Shown piece after piece: positions 34,874-43,980 of a stretch of DNA of 64,000 bases. The stretch is taken from assembly GCF_000733295.1 (NCBI RefSeq), contig NZ_JPMI01000011.1:36557-100556 (forward strand), given 5' to 3'. The notes below the pieces were generated by a model, which saw only the letters and a program-made list of their open reading frames with translations, searched no databases and was not told the origin of the DNA. Position numbers and translations under genes: made by a program. Numbering within the stretch: position 1 is the first letter of the stretch; each line of letters opens with the position of its first letter. Origin of the DNA: Archangium violaceum Cb vi76. GTDB taxonomy: Bacteria > Myxococcota > Myxococcia > Myxococcales > Myxococcaceae.

Positions 34874-35008
34874 TGCACTCCTTTTGCCTGTAGCCCTTGC
34901 GAAGCGCCGGCTCTGACCTCATCACAAGGGAATGGGGAGTGGGCTGTCCGCTGCCGGTGAGGCCGCAAGAGGTGTGAGGTCCAGAGGGTGTGGTCGCAGG
35001 GGGAGTCG

Positions 35009-36199
35009 ATGAAGGGGCTTCGCATCGCACTGCTGATGAGCCTGGCTCCACGCAAGCAGGGCTCGTTGGAGGACTGGATTCTCGCCTTTTGCCGGGAGGC
35101 CGCGCGGCGCGGTCACCAGGTGGATGCCTGGCTGCGCGAGCCCATGCTCCCGTCCTTCGTCACGGAGCTGAAGGACTGTGGCGCCCGGGTGGACGACCTC
35201 TTGGAGTTCGAGCGCTCGGGCCTGGCCGCGATGACCCGCCGGCTGGCCGGTCATGACATCATCCACCTCAACTTCCTGGCCCCTCGCAGCCGCATCGCGA
35301 TGGCGGCCTACGCGGCGTGGCCCACCCAGGTGCTGTACACGGCCCACTCGGATCACATCGACGAGGAAGAGGACGTGGCGCGCCGGAGCCTGCGCTGGGC
35401 GGTGAATCAGGCCACCATGCTCCGGGTGCACAGCCTCGCGGGTGTCTCCGAGCACGTGCGCGTCAAGGAGGGCCGGCGCTTCGGACTCCATCCCCACCGC
35501 TCGCGCACCATCTTCAATGGCGTGGACACCCGGCGCTTCCATCCCCGAGCGCGCCCGCAGCCCGGGGGGCCGGTGGAGCTCATCACCGTCGCCAACCTCG
35601 TGGAGAACAAGGGCGTGCACCACCTGCTGGGGGCACTCGGGCGCCTGCGCTCGCCCCGGGTGCACCTGCGCGTCGTCGGAGATGGTCCGGCCCAGCCGGC
35701 CCTGCGCGCGCTCGCGGCGCGGCTCGGCCTGGAGCACCAGACGGAGTTCCTGGGGCTGCGCAACGACGTGCAGGAACTGCTCGGCACGTCGGACATCTGC
35801 ATCCAGCCCGCGCTGGCGGAGGCCTTCGGGCTCACCGTGGCGGAAGCCATGGCCTGCGGCTGCGCGGTGGTGGCCTCCCGGGTCGGCGGCATCCCCGAGC
35901 TCATCCAGCACGGACGGACCGGTCTGCTGGTGGAGCCCGGAGACGAGCCCGGTCTCGCCACCGCGCTCGAACGCCTGCTGGACGACCCGGTATCGATGCG
36001 CCAGCTCGGTGATTCGGCACGCCAGCGGGCCTGCGAGTTCTTCGAGCTCTCCAACACCGTCCGACGCCACGTGGACTGGTGCGAGGAAGCCGCCGGCTAC
36101 GTCTCGCAGGCTCCCGTCCAGCTCACCACCGCTCCGCCTCTTCCCGAGGTAGAGCCCGAGCCTCAGGCCTCGCGTCAGGCCGGGCCGCACGCCTCCTGA
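35009..36199 (+). CDS. glycosyltransferase family 4
   Basis: A 396-residue GT-B fold glycosyltransferase. The N-terminal Rossmann half is of GT4 type (GLRIALLMSLAPRKQG). The C-terminal sugar-nucleotide half has the retaining-enzyme motif EAFGLTVAEAMACGCAVVAS, with two Glu eight residues apart, then GGIPELIQHGRTGLLVEPGD. It transfers a sugar from a nucleotide donor to a growing glycan on the cytoplasmic face. ATG 35009 follows GGGGGAG at 5 bases; the frame from GTG 34988 is longer but unsupported. It lies between the two beta-helix lipoprotein genes on the same strand. Confidence 0.92.
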   Translation: MKGLRIALLMSLAPRKQGSLEDWILAFCREAARRGHQVDAWLREPMLPSFVTELKDCGARVDDLLEFERSGLAAMTRRLAGHDIIHLNFLAPRSRIAMAAYAAWPTQVLYTAHSDHIDEEEDVARRSLRWAVNQATMLRVHSLAGVSEHVRVKEGRRFGLHPHRSRTIFNGVDTRRFHPRARPQPGGPVELITVANLVENKGVHHLLGALGRLRSPRVHLRVVGDGPAQPALRALAARLGLEHQTEFLGLRNDVQELLGTSDICIQPALAEAFGLTVAEAMACGCAVVASRVGGIPELIQHGRTGLLVEPGDEPGLATALERLLDDPVSMRQLGDSARQRACEFFELSNTVRRHVDWCEEAAGYVSQAPVQLTTAPPLPEVEPEPQASRQAGPHAS

Positions 36200-36306
36200 A
36201 GCAGCAGCCGGGCGAGCGGGCACACGGGGAGCAGGCAGGCATCATCCAGGAATAGTGGAGCGCCAATCACTGTCGAGAACACCCCAAACCCAGGAGGGTG
36301 TTCACG

Positions 36307-37920
36307 GTGAGAACATTCAACAAGCGCTCCGCATTTTTTTCATCCCTGTTGGCCTGTGTGGTGACTGCCTGTGGTTCCCCTGGCCACAGGGGTGGAGCCC
36401 AGGAGAGCGAGCCCGGAACTCCCACCGAGGTGACGCCCGCGCCCCAGATTCCGGGCACCTCCCAGCCCGAGCAGGGTGGACCGCGGACGCCCGCCGCGGA
36501 GGTGCCGGCCACTCCCGTCCCGGACGAGGACACGGGTCCTCCCGCGCCGGCCCAGCAGCCGGGCGGCTCCACCACCACGGAGTCGCCCGTCACCACCCCC
36601 ACGTACAAGCGCGTATGGGTGGTGAGCACCACGGGCAGTGACACGGCCAGCGGCTCGGAGACGGCGCCCCTGCGCACCATCAGCCGCGCCATCACCCTGG
36701 CCGGCCCGGGCGAGCTCATCCGCGTGCGCTCCGGCACCTATACCGAGCGCGTGCTCATCTCCGGCTCCGTGCGCAGTGGCACCGCTGACGCACCCATCAC
36801 GCTCCAGGGGGAGGGCAATCCCCGCATCGTCCTGGGCTCGGTGACGGGCGCGCTGATGGTGGTGGAGAAGCCGTACTGGCTCATCAGCGGCTTCAACATC
36901 GACATCCAGAACCGCAAGGCCCTGGGCGTGGCCTTCACCAGCAACCTGCAGGGGACGAAGCTCTCCAACTCGGAGATCCACCACGGCCAGTACGGGGCCG
37001 GCGTGAGCTTCCACTACAGCGCCAACGGGGCCACGCTCGAGAACAATCACATCCACCACATCTTCATCACTGGGAAGGACGCGCACGGGGTGATCATCCA
37101 GCCCACGGCGCGCAACATCACCCTGCGCGGCAATGTCATCCACGACAACTCGGGCGACTCCATCCAGTGCTACAGCGAGGATGGCTCCAGCTCCGCCGCC
37201 CCGGCCGATGGCGTCCTCATCGAGGGCAACGACCTGTACGGCAACATCGAGCAGTCGTTGGACATCAAGACCTGCTACAACGTCACCGTCCGCCGCAACA
37301 AGATGCACCTCGCCCGGCGCCACCCGACCCTGGGTGGCAATGGCGCCATGGTGGTGCACATGTCGGCGAAGAACGTCCTCATCGAGGACAATGACTTCTA
37401 CGACGCGGGCCTGGCCATCGGCGTGGGTGGCAACCGCGTGGGCCCGTACCCCTCGGGCATCGTCATCCGCCGCAACCGCATCCGGGACATGATCACCCTG
37501 GGCGGGATGACGGGCGGAGGCCTGCAACTGGCGGTCTCCACGGGGACGAAGGTGTACAACAATACCTTCACCCGGCTGCAGGGCCCGGCGCTCACCGTGG
37601 GCATGGGGGACGGCGGCCCCACCGAGAACCTGGTGATGAAGAACAACATCATCGATGCCGCCTACGTCCTGAAGCTGGGCTCCCAGGCGCCGGGGCTGAA
37701 GATGGGCAACAACCTCTACCGGCCCGGCGCCTCCTTCAATGGCTCGACCCTGTCGCAGTGGAAGGCCCGGGGCTTCGATGCCAATTCCCTCGAGTCCAGT
37801 ACGCTGCTCAACAGCACCACCCTGGCTCCCGCGTCGGCTGCCATCGATCGGGGCGAGAACGTGGGCCTCCCGTTCTGCGGGGCCGCTCCGGACATCGGCG
37901 CCGTCGAGTCCGGGTGCTAG
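36307..37920 (+). CDS. right-handed parallel beta-helix lipoprotein (paralogue 2)
   Basis: A 537-residue lipoprotein. GTG 36307 is chosen because AGGAGG (36292-36297) is 9 bases upstream; the GTG at 36298 touches that site. The signal (SAFFSSLLACVVTAC) ends at a lipobox Cys near residue 22 and contains a T7 run (36334-36340). A longer Pro/Thr/Glu linker than in paralogue 1 leads to the same beta-helix, and many rungs are identical (for example VLIEGNDLYGNIEQS and HNSGDSIQCYS-like turns). A tandem duplication with the glycosyltransferase in between is the simplest origin. A strong terminator follows. Confidence 0.85.
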   Translation: MRTFNKRSAFFSSLLACVVTACGSPGHRGGAQESEPGTPTEVTPAPQIPGTSQPEQGGPRTPAAEVPATPVPDEDTGPPAPAQQPGGSTTTESPVTTPTYKRVWVVSTTGSDTASGSETAPLRTISRAITLAGPGELIRVRSGTYTERVLISGSVRSGTADAPITLQGEGNPRIVLGSVTGALMVVEKPYWLISGFNIDIQNRKALGVAFTSNLQGTKLSNSEIHHGQYGAGVSFHYSANGATLENNHIHHIFITGKDAHGVIIQPTARNITLRGNVIHDNSGDSIQCYSEDGSSSAAPADGVLIEGNDLYGNIEQSLDIKTCYNVTVRRNKMHLARRHPTLGGNGAMVVHMSAKNVLIEDNDFYDAGLAIGVGGNRVGPYPSGIVIRRNRIRDMITLGGMTGGGLQLAVSTGTKVYNNTFTRLQGPALTVGMGDGGPTENLVMKNNIIDAAYVLKLGSQAPGLKMGNNLYRPGASFNGSTLSQWKARGFDANSLESSTLLNSTTLAPASAAIDRGENVGLPFCGAAPDIGAVESGC

Positions 37921-37957
37921 CTTCTTCCCAACGAGGGTAATCGCTTTCCCAGTGTGA

Positions 37958-37991
37958 GACGCCCGCTGCCCATTCCCGGGTAGCGGGCGTC
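37958..37991 (+). terminator. rho-independent-type terminator
   Basis: GACGCCCGCT and AGCGGGCGTC form a perfect 10-base stem with a 14-base loop, followed by TTCGATTCT. It lies 38 bases after the stop of the second beta-helix gene and closes that transcription unit. Confidence 0.75.
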
Positions 37992-38111
37992 TTCGATTCT
38001 CACGCCGTCTTCGCATTCCATGACAGCACGGGCTCTCCCGGGGCACGGTGCTTCCCTTGCATGGGTTGCCCGTGGGCCGGAGTGGACTGTTGACTGCCGT
38101 GGGGGCGGGTT

Positions 38112-40802
38112 ATGCGCGCGGGGCGTGGATGGGGCTTGTGGGTGGGCACCCTGGTGTTGGCGGGTGTGCTCTGGGGCGGATGCCATGACACCTCCCTGGA
38201 TCCGATCGAGGATCCCAAGCCCGGCCACAATGGTGGTGGTGACACCAGCGGCGGAGACCCCGGCGGCGGAGACACCGGCGGTGGAGACACCGGTGGTGGA
38301 GACCCCGGCGGTGGATGCGGCTCCGACTGCGAGCCCCCGGGCCCCGTGCTGCTCCAGCGCGAGCCCTCGCCCAATCCCATTCCCGAGGAGAACAGCCGGC
38401 CGGGAGATCCGCGCTGGCGCGGTGGCGCGGCGGCTCCCGAAGGGCAGCTCGAGGCCTATACCTCCACCGAGTCCGCCGAGGCGGGCGAGAGCGTGGGGGT
38501 GAAGGTCTCCACCCGCACGGAGACCACCGTCACCGCCGAGCTGTTCCGCATGGGCTATTACGGTGGTGCGGGGGCTCGCAAGCTGTGGAGCGGTGGTCCC
38601 TGGCGGACGCGCGAGCAGGCCACGTGTGAGCGCCACGTGACGACGGCGCGCATCGAGTGCGACTGGACCGACACCTTCTCCATCCCCATCGACCCCGCGT
38701 GGCGCTCGGGGCTCTACGTGGTGAAGCTCACCCGGGCCGATGGGACGATGCGCTTCGTTCCCTTCGTCATCCGGGACCGGCGCGCGGCGGACATCCTCTA
38801 CACGCCCAACTTCACCACCTATCAGGCCTACAACACCTGGGGCGGCACGAGCCTCTACTTCGACGCCGCGTGGGCGACGCCGTTCGGCCGCGCGCGCGAG
38901 GTGTCCTTCAACCGTCCGTACAAGGACTCCAACGGGGCCGGGAAGACGTTCTTCCTCGACATCAACTTCATCCAGCTGATGGAGAAGCACGGCTACGACG
39001 TCACCTACGGCACGCAGCTGGACTTCGTGCGCTTCCCGGACTTCGTCGAGGGAATTGGCGCCTTCGTCGGTGCCGCGCAGGACGAGTACTGGCCGGAGCA
39101 GGAGCGCGACCAGTTGGAGGCGGCGCTCCAGCGCCCCGATGGGAAGACGAGCCTGGTCTACTTCGGCGGGAACGGGGGCTACTGGCGCGTCCGCTTCGAG
39201 AAGGACGCGCGGGGCAATTTGCGCAACATGGTCTGCTACAAGAACGAGTCGGACCTGGATCCCCAGCGGGGCTCGACGGTGCGCTTCCGGGACCTGCCCA
39301 ACCCCCGTCCGGAGAGCAACCTCTTCGGAGCGATGTACGAGGGTTGGCAGCTCGTCATGTTCCCCATGGTGGTGAGCGATGCCTCGCATTGGCTCTTCGA
39401 GGGCACCGGGCTGACCCAGGGCACCCTGCTGCAAGGCCTGCTGGGCTATGAGTACGACAAGAACTTCCCGGAGCTGCCGGGCGCTCCCGAGGGACTCCAC
39501 GTCAGCATGATCAGTCCGGTGGTGAGCGGCGAGGGCATTCCGTCCCATGCCACCGCGGTGGATCGGACGCTGCCCTCGGGCCGGCTGGTGTTCTCCGCGG
39601 GCTCCATCTGCTGGGGGCTCGGGCTGGGCACGGATCCGGAGCTGAGGGATCCGCGCGTGGCGCGCATGACGCTCAACGTGCTGGACCGGGCGTTGACGCA
39701 CCGGGTGCGTCCGCCGGCGCGCGAGCCCGTGACGGCTCCGGGGCCCGTGCAGTCCCCGCCGGAGGGGCAGTGGGTGCGGCGCGTGGAGGCCTTCGCGGGG
39801 CGGGCCGGGCGCTCCGGCTTCCAGGATGGTTCCGCGGCGGAGGCCCTGTTCAAGGCGCCCACCGGTCTGGCCGTCACGCCCCATGGGGAGGTGGTGGTGG
39901 CCGATACCGGGAACAACCGCATCCGGCTCATCCAGCCGGGGCCCACGCCCACCGTCATCACCCTGGCGGGCAATGGTGAGCTCGGCTACCGGGACGGCGC
40001 GGGCGCGCAGGCCATGTTCCGCCATCCCACGGCGGTGGCGGTGGGGCTGGCCGGTGAAATCTACGTGGCGGACTCCGAGAACCACGTCATCCGTGTCCTC
40101 GAGAAGGACGCGGAGGGCTGGAAGGTGAGGACGGTGGCGGGGAGCGTCTCCCGCTCGGGCTTCGCCGATGGTGTGCCGGCCAAGGCGCGTTTCAACCGGC
40201 CCATGTCGATCGCCGTGGACTCCGCCGGCAACCTCTATATCGCCGACCAGGTGGGCAATCGCATCCGCATGCTGCGCGCCGACCGGTCGGAGGTCGTGAC
40301 GATCGCCGGCAGTGGCGCGGGCGGCCGGGTGGACGAGAACGGCATCAAGGCCAGCTTCAACAATCCCACCGCGCTCGTGATGGGCCAGGACGGGGCCTTG
40401 TATGTGTTCGAGGCGGGCAACCAGCTCGTGCGCCGCGTTTCACTCTCGGCTCCGTACAAGGTGGAGACCGTCGCCGGCCGGCGGGATGGGTATGTGTTCG
40501 GCTTCGCGGATGGAGATGGGACCGTCGCGCGGTTCCGCGGCCAGATGGGCATGTCGGTGGCCGTGGATGGCAGGTTGGTCATCGCCGACACGGGCAACTT
40601 CCGCATCCGCAAGGTGCAGCCCGGCGCCGATGCCACGTCCTCGCGGGTCGTCACCGTGGCGGGCTCGGGGAAGCTCGGGACGAATCTTGGCTCTGGAGAC
40701 GTGGCGGACATCGTCGCTCCCACGGGGCTCGCCACCGATGTTCATGGGAACATCTACGTGAGCGATTCGTTCAACCACGCCATCCGCGTCATCATCCCGT
40801 AG
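38112..40802 (+). CDS. lipoprotein with N,N-dimethylformamidase-like domain and NHL repeats
   Basis: An 896-residue lipoprotein with signal peptide and lipobox (LWGGC near residue 24). A Gly/Asp-rich linker (residues 41-69) comes from a tandem DNA repeat. Residues about 85-530 resemble the large subunit of N,N-dimethylformamidase-type proteins: GLYVVKLTRADG, PNFTTYQAYNTWGG, and a Cys/Asp-containing glutamine-amidotransferase-like core. The last 330 residues are five or six NHL-type beta-propeller repeats (APTGLAVTPHGEVVVADTGNNRIR and similar). NHL propellers bind proteins or glycans. It is surface exposed. It is the first gene of a same-strand run with the SGNH hydrolase and the histidine kinase. 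Confidence 0.82.
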   Translation: MRAGRGWGLWVGTLVLAGVLWGGCHDTSLDPIEDPKPGHNGGGDTSGGDPGGGDTGGGDTGGGDPGGGCGSDCEPPGPVLLQREPSPNPIPEENSRPGDPRWRGGAAAPEGQLEAYTSTESAEAGESVGVKVSTRTETTVTAELFRMGYYGGAGARKLWSGGPWRTREQATCERHVTTARIECDWTDTFSIPIDPAWRSGLYVVKLTRADGTMRFVPFVIRDRRAADILYTPNFTTYQAYNTWGGTSLYFDAAWATPFGRAREVSFNRPYKDSNGAGKTFFLDINFIQLMEKHGYDVTYGTQLDFVRFPDFVEGIGAFVGAAQDEYWPEQERDQLEAALQRPDGKTSLVYFGGNGGYWRVRFEKDARGNLRNMVCYKNESDLDPQRGSTVRFRDLPNPRPESNLFGAMYEGWQLVMFPMVVSDASHWLFEGTGLTQGTLLQGLLGYEYDKNFPELPGAPEGLHVSMISPVVSGEGIPSHATAVDRTLPSGRLVFSAGSICWGLGLGTDPELRDPRVARMTLNVLDRALTHRVRPPAREPVTAPGPVQSPPEGQWVRRVEAFAGRAGRSGFQDGSAAEALFKAPTGLAVTPHGEVVVADTGNNRIRLIQPGPTPTVITLAGNGELGYRDGAGAQAMFRHPTAVAVGLAGEIYVADSENHVIRVLEKDAEGWKVRTVAGSVSRSGFADGVPAKARFNRPMSIAVDSAGNLYIADQVGNRIRMLRADRSEVVTIAGSGAGGRVDENGIKASFNNPTALVMGQDGALYVFEAGNQLVRRVSLSAPYKVETVAGRRDGYVFGFADGDGTVARFRGQMGMSVAVDGRLVIADTGNFRIRKVQPGADATSSRVVTVAGSGKLGTNLGSGDVADIVAPTGLATDVHGNIYVSDSFNHAIRVIIP
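38232..38318 (+). repeat. 15-bp tandem repeat, five full copies and a partial one
   Basis: Units of GGxGGxGGxGACxCC encode Gly-Gly-Gly-Asp-Thr/Pro. The block lies in the linker of the NHL lipoprotein. Copy-number change would only lengthen or shorten the linker by five residues, so the frame is safe. Confidence 0.85.
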
Positions 40803-40842
40803 CGCCCGGCCCGCGCGGTGCGCTGGTCCGTGAGGTGCAATA

Positions 40843-40862
40843 CCTCCCCCGAGAGGGGGAGG
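40843..40862 (+). promoter_or_regulatory. hairpin that buries the ribosome site of the SGNH-hydrolase gene
   Basis: CCTCCCCC and GGGGGAGG form a perfect 8-base stem with a GAGA tetraloop. The right arm is the Shine-Dalgarno sequence of the next gene (GTG 40864 / ATG 40867). In the folded RNA translation should be blocked until the hairpin opens, for example by read-through from the upstream gene, heat, or a bound factor. The structure is seen; the regulatory role is inferred. Confidence 0.55.
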
Positions 40863-40866
40863 AGTG

Positions 40867-42126
40867 ATGGGAAGCGGGCGAGGCGTGGCACTGCGGGTGG
40901 GTCTGGGAGCACTTCTGCTGCTCCGGTGTGGACCCTCCGGGTACGAGGAGGAAACCTTCTTCCCACCAGAGGACTCCGCTCCGGCGTCCTCCTGCGAGGC
41001 CTTGCCGTCCGGTGGGCTCGAGGTGGCTCCCGTGCGCGGCGGGCACGACCCGGGCCAGCCCCGGCCGCTGCCTCCCATGTTCCAACCCGGCTTCCATCTG
41101 GCCTTGCGCTGGTCCCACTCCGTGGGCGGCCTCACCACGTTCCGGCTTCGCGTGCCGGTGAATCGGGCGGGGCAGCGGTTGCGGCTCGCCTTCCGCTCGG
41201 GAGACGGGCCCCTCGTGTTGCGGCGGGTCACCGTCGCCCATGTTGGCGACGAGGGCTCCCTGGCCTCCGCGCCGGTGCCCGTGACGTTCTCTGGCGCGCC
41301 CGGCCTCTCCGTGGCGACGCGGACGCGCGTGGTGTCCGATGCTGTGTCCCTTCCCATCCACTTCGGTGACGAGCTGGCCGTGTCCTTCGAGGTGGAGGGC
41401 TCGTTGGCGGCGAGTGCCATCGAGCTGCTCCCCGGCAGCGCCATGCGCTCGGGCGCCTGGGCCAACGTGGAAGGTCCGCTGGGGGGCACGGCCTGGGCCA
41501 TTCCCGTGGGGCTGGCCACCGTGGAGGTCGAGGGCCCTCCCGCGCGGGCCTTCGTCGCCCTGGGGGACAGCATCACCGAGGGCTACATCGACGGCCACGA
41601 CGACATCCGTGACACCTGGGCCTTCCGGGCCGGCGCCCAACTGGGTGTGCCCATCGTCAACGCCGGAGTCTCCGGCCAGGGCTTCTACGATGGGCTGCGG
41701 CTGCTGGACGGGGAGGCGCTCGTCCTGTCGGGCATCACCGACTGCATCGTCCTGTTGGGCACCAATGACCTGAGTGGCGTCCCGGACAGCAAACTGCTGG
41801 CGGACATGGAGCGGCTCACGGAGCGGCTGAAGCCCTTCTGCCGCACCTGGACGGGCACCCTGCTGCCCAAGGAGCACGCCAACAACGGCAAGTACGAGCA
41901 GGTGAAGGCGAGCCGTCTGGTGATGAATGCCTGGATTCGCGAGCACCGGTGGCCAGACGTCATCGACTTCGAGGCGGTGACGCACGCGCCGGACAACGTG
42001 CACCACTTCCTCGACGGGCTGGACGTGGACGGCATCCACCCGAGCGCGGCCGGCCATGGCGTCATGTCCGACGAGGTGGTGCGCGTGCTGCGCGCCCATG
42101 GCGTGCCACCGCAGCAGGCCCCGTGA
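40867..42126 (+). CDS. SGNH/GDSL hydrolase lipoprotein
   Basis: A 419-residue protein. The signal peptide ends at a lipobox-like Cys (LLLLRCG, near residue 20). An N-terminal beta-sandwich-like region precedes the hydrolase domain. Catalytic blocks are visible: GDSIT with the nucleophile Ser near residue 234, the Gly block NAGVSGQG, GTND, and DGIHPS with the Asp and His of the triad. Family members are esterases or carbohydrate deacetylases; with an extracellular anchor and glycan-related neighbours, de-esterification of surface polysaccharide is plausible. The ribosome site is inside a perfect hairpin. GTG 40864 is an alternative start. Confidence 0.9.
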   Translation: MGSGRGVALRVGLGALLLLRCGPSGYEEETFFPPEDSAPASSCEALPSGGLEVAPVRGGHDPGQPRPLPPMFQPGFHLALRWSHSVGGLTTFRLRVPVNRAGQRLRLAFRSGDGPLVLRRVTVAHVGDEGSLASAPVPVTFSGAPGLSVATRTRVVSDAVSLPIHFGDELAVSFEVEGSLAASAIELLPGSAMRSGAWANVEGPLGGTAWAIPVGLATVEVEGPPARAFVALGDSITEGYIDGHDDIRDTWAFRAGAQLGVPIVNAGVSGQGFYDGLRLLDGEALVLSGITDCIVLLGTNDLSGVPDSKLLADMERLTERLKPFCRTWTGTLLPKEHANNGKYEQVKASRLVMNAWIREHRWPDVIDFEAVTHAPDNVHHFLDGLDVDGIHPSAAGHGVMSDEVVRVLRAHGVPPQQAP

Positions 42127-42284
42127 GTCCTACCCGGGGACGCTGGACCCGTTCAGGGTTCTTGCATGGTTCAGCTCCCGGACGTCCAGCGGCGAACACC
42201 TCTGCTCGCGTCCCGCCGACGATTTCCAGCGGAGCGGTATCTTCGAGAAGACCCTGCTCTTCGTGGGCACAGGGGGGAGGACCC

Positions 42285-43883
42285 ATGCGGGCGCTCGAAG
42301 CCATCATCCATGCACCCGTGCAGCAGGATGCCGAGCTGTTCCGGAACATCCTCGACGCACTGCCGTACCCCATTTTCTGGAAGGGGCGAGACCTGCGCTA
42401 CCTCGGGTGCAACGCCGCGTTCGCGAGGATCACCGGGCGCGTGGACCCCGACGCGGTGGTGGGGCTCTCCGACCACGAGCTGCCCTGGCGGAAGGAGGAC
42501 GCGGACCTCTACCGCGCCTGCGACCAGCAGGTGATGGAGTCGGGACAGCCGTTGTCCGATTGCGAGGAGACGGTGCGGGGCTGTGATGGGGTGGCGCGGT
42601 GGACGCAGACGAGCAAGGTGCCCCTGAGGGACGAGCGGGGCTTCGTCTTCGGCGTGCTCGGCATCCTCGTCGACGTCACCGAGCGGCACGAGGCGCAGGA
42701 TCGCCTCCAGGTGGCGCTCACCGCGGGCGAGGCGGCCAATCGCATGCTGAAGGCGCAGGTGGCCGAGCGCGAGCTCATGCAGCGCGCCCTGGAGCTCAGC
42801 GAGATGCGGCTGCGCACGGCCGTCCGTGGCGCGCAGATGACCATCTGGGGGTGGGATGCGAAGGGCGTCTTCACCTTCTCGGATGGTGGGGCGCTGGTCA
42901 CGCTGGGCCTCGAGCCGGGGTGGCTGGTGGGTCACTCCGTCTTCGACGTCTACGCCGGCCACCGGGAAATCCTCGCGCAGGCCCGGCGGGCGCTGGCGGG
43001 TGAGTCCTTCACCGGCTACATCACGGTCGAGGGCATCCACTACGAGACGCGCTACGCGCCGATGTTCGACGAGACGGGCGCGCTCACGGGCGTCACCGGC
43101 CTGGCGCTGGATGTGACCGAGCGTGTGCGCTACCACGAGATGCTGGAAGCGGAGCTGGAGCGGACGCGCAAGCAGTTGTTGCAGGTGGAGCGGCTGGCGA
43201 CGCTGGGCACGCTGGCGGCCGGGGTGGGGCACGAGCTGCGGAACATCTCCACCGTGCTCAACAGCCTGAGGAGCTCCTTTCGCGACCTGGCACAGCGGGG
43301 CCAGGCGCCCGATGCCGAGGAGCTCGAGGAGCTGGGCTGGGCGTGCGAGCACGTGGCCACGCATGGACGGCACCTGATGGACCTGGGCCGGCCGGGGCGC
43401 TCGACGGTGGAGCGGATGGATTTGCGGGAGCTGGTGGCGGGCACGCTGGCCATGCTGCGCACGGCGGGCATCACCAAGCACGTGAAGGTATCGGCGGCGG
43501 TGCCCGAGGGCCCCCTGTGGATCGACGCGAGCCGGACGCGGGTGGAGCAGGTGTTGCTCAACCTGGTGAGCAACGCCGCCGACGCGGTGGAGGCGGTGCG
43601 CGATCGGCCCTCGGAGGTGCGGGTGCGGCTCTTCGAGGACCGCGCGGCGGGCTTCGTCTGTTGCCGCGTGGAGGACACCGGGGTGGGCATTCCCCCGGAG
43701 AAGCTCGCCGCCATCTTCGAGCCGTGGTTCACCACCAAGCCTCCGGGCCGGGGAACGGGCCTGGGCCTGCCGGTGGTGCGCAACATCCTCCAGGAGGCCG
43801 GAGGAGACCTCTCGGTGGAGAGTGAGTGGGGGAAGGGAAGTGCTTTCACCTTCCGGCTGCCCTCGCGGCTCCAGCCTGGCTGA
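42285..43883 (+). CDS. PAS-domain sensor histidine kinase
   Basis: A 532-residue cytoplasmic kinase without membrane segments. The first PAS domain (about 15-130) contains DALPYPIFWKGRDLRYLGCNAAF-like features, and a second PAS domain spans about 170-285 (WGWDAKGVFTF). A coiled linker (ELERTRKQLLQVERLATLG) precedes the dimerisation helix with phosphorylatable His near residue 315 in GVGHELRN. The ATPase domain has LVSNAADAVE (N box), VEDTGVGIPPEK (G1), and GRGTGLGLP (G2). No response regulator is adjacent, so it is an orphan kinase as is common in myxobacteria. ATG 42285 follows GGGGGGAGG at 5 bases. Confidence 0.92.
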   Translation: MRALEAIIHAPVQQDAELFRNILDALPYPIFWKGRDLRYLGCNAAFARITGRVDPDAVVGLSDHELPWRKEDADLYRACDQQVMESGQPLSDCEETVRGCDGVARWTQTSKVPLRDERGFVFGVLGILVDVTERHEAQDRLQVALTAGEAANRMLKAQVAERELMQRALELSEMRLRTAVRGAQMTIWGWDAKGVFTFSDGGALVTLGLEPGWLVGHSVFDVYAGHREILAQARRALAGESFTGYITVEGIHYETRYAPMFDETGALTGVTGLALDVTERVRYHEMLEAELERTRKQLLQVERLATLGTLAAGVGHELRNISTVLNSLRSSFRDLAQRGQAPDAEELEELGWACEHVATHGRHLMDLGRPGRSTVERMDLRELVAGTLAMLRTAGITKHVKVSAAVPEGPLWIDASRTRVEQVLLNLVSNAADAVEAVRDRPSEVRVRLFEDRAAGFVCCRVEDTGVGIPPEKLAAIFEPWFTTKPPGRGTGLGLPVVRNILQEAGGDLSVESEWGKGSAFTFRLPSRLQPG

Positions 43884-43980
43884 GGGCCGGCCGGGAGGCA
43901 CACACGCCTGGACGGAGAGGATGCAGGCGGGGGCGGAGGTGGATAATGTCGCCCCCCCTTCGTCAGCCAGGGAACTCCGT

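Noticed and set aside
36334..36340. T7 run in the signal peptide of the second beta-helix protein, considered as a phase-variation tract
   Set aside because: Seven bases is short for efficient slippage and nothing else supports switching.
38232..38318. Regular repeat array considered as CRISPR-like
   Set aside because: Units are 15 bases, contiguous, without spacers and in a coding frame; it is a Gly-Asp linker repeat.
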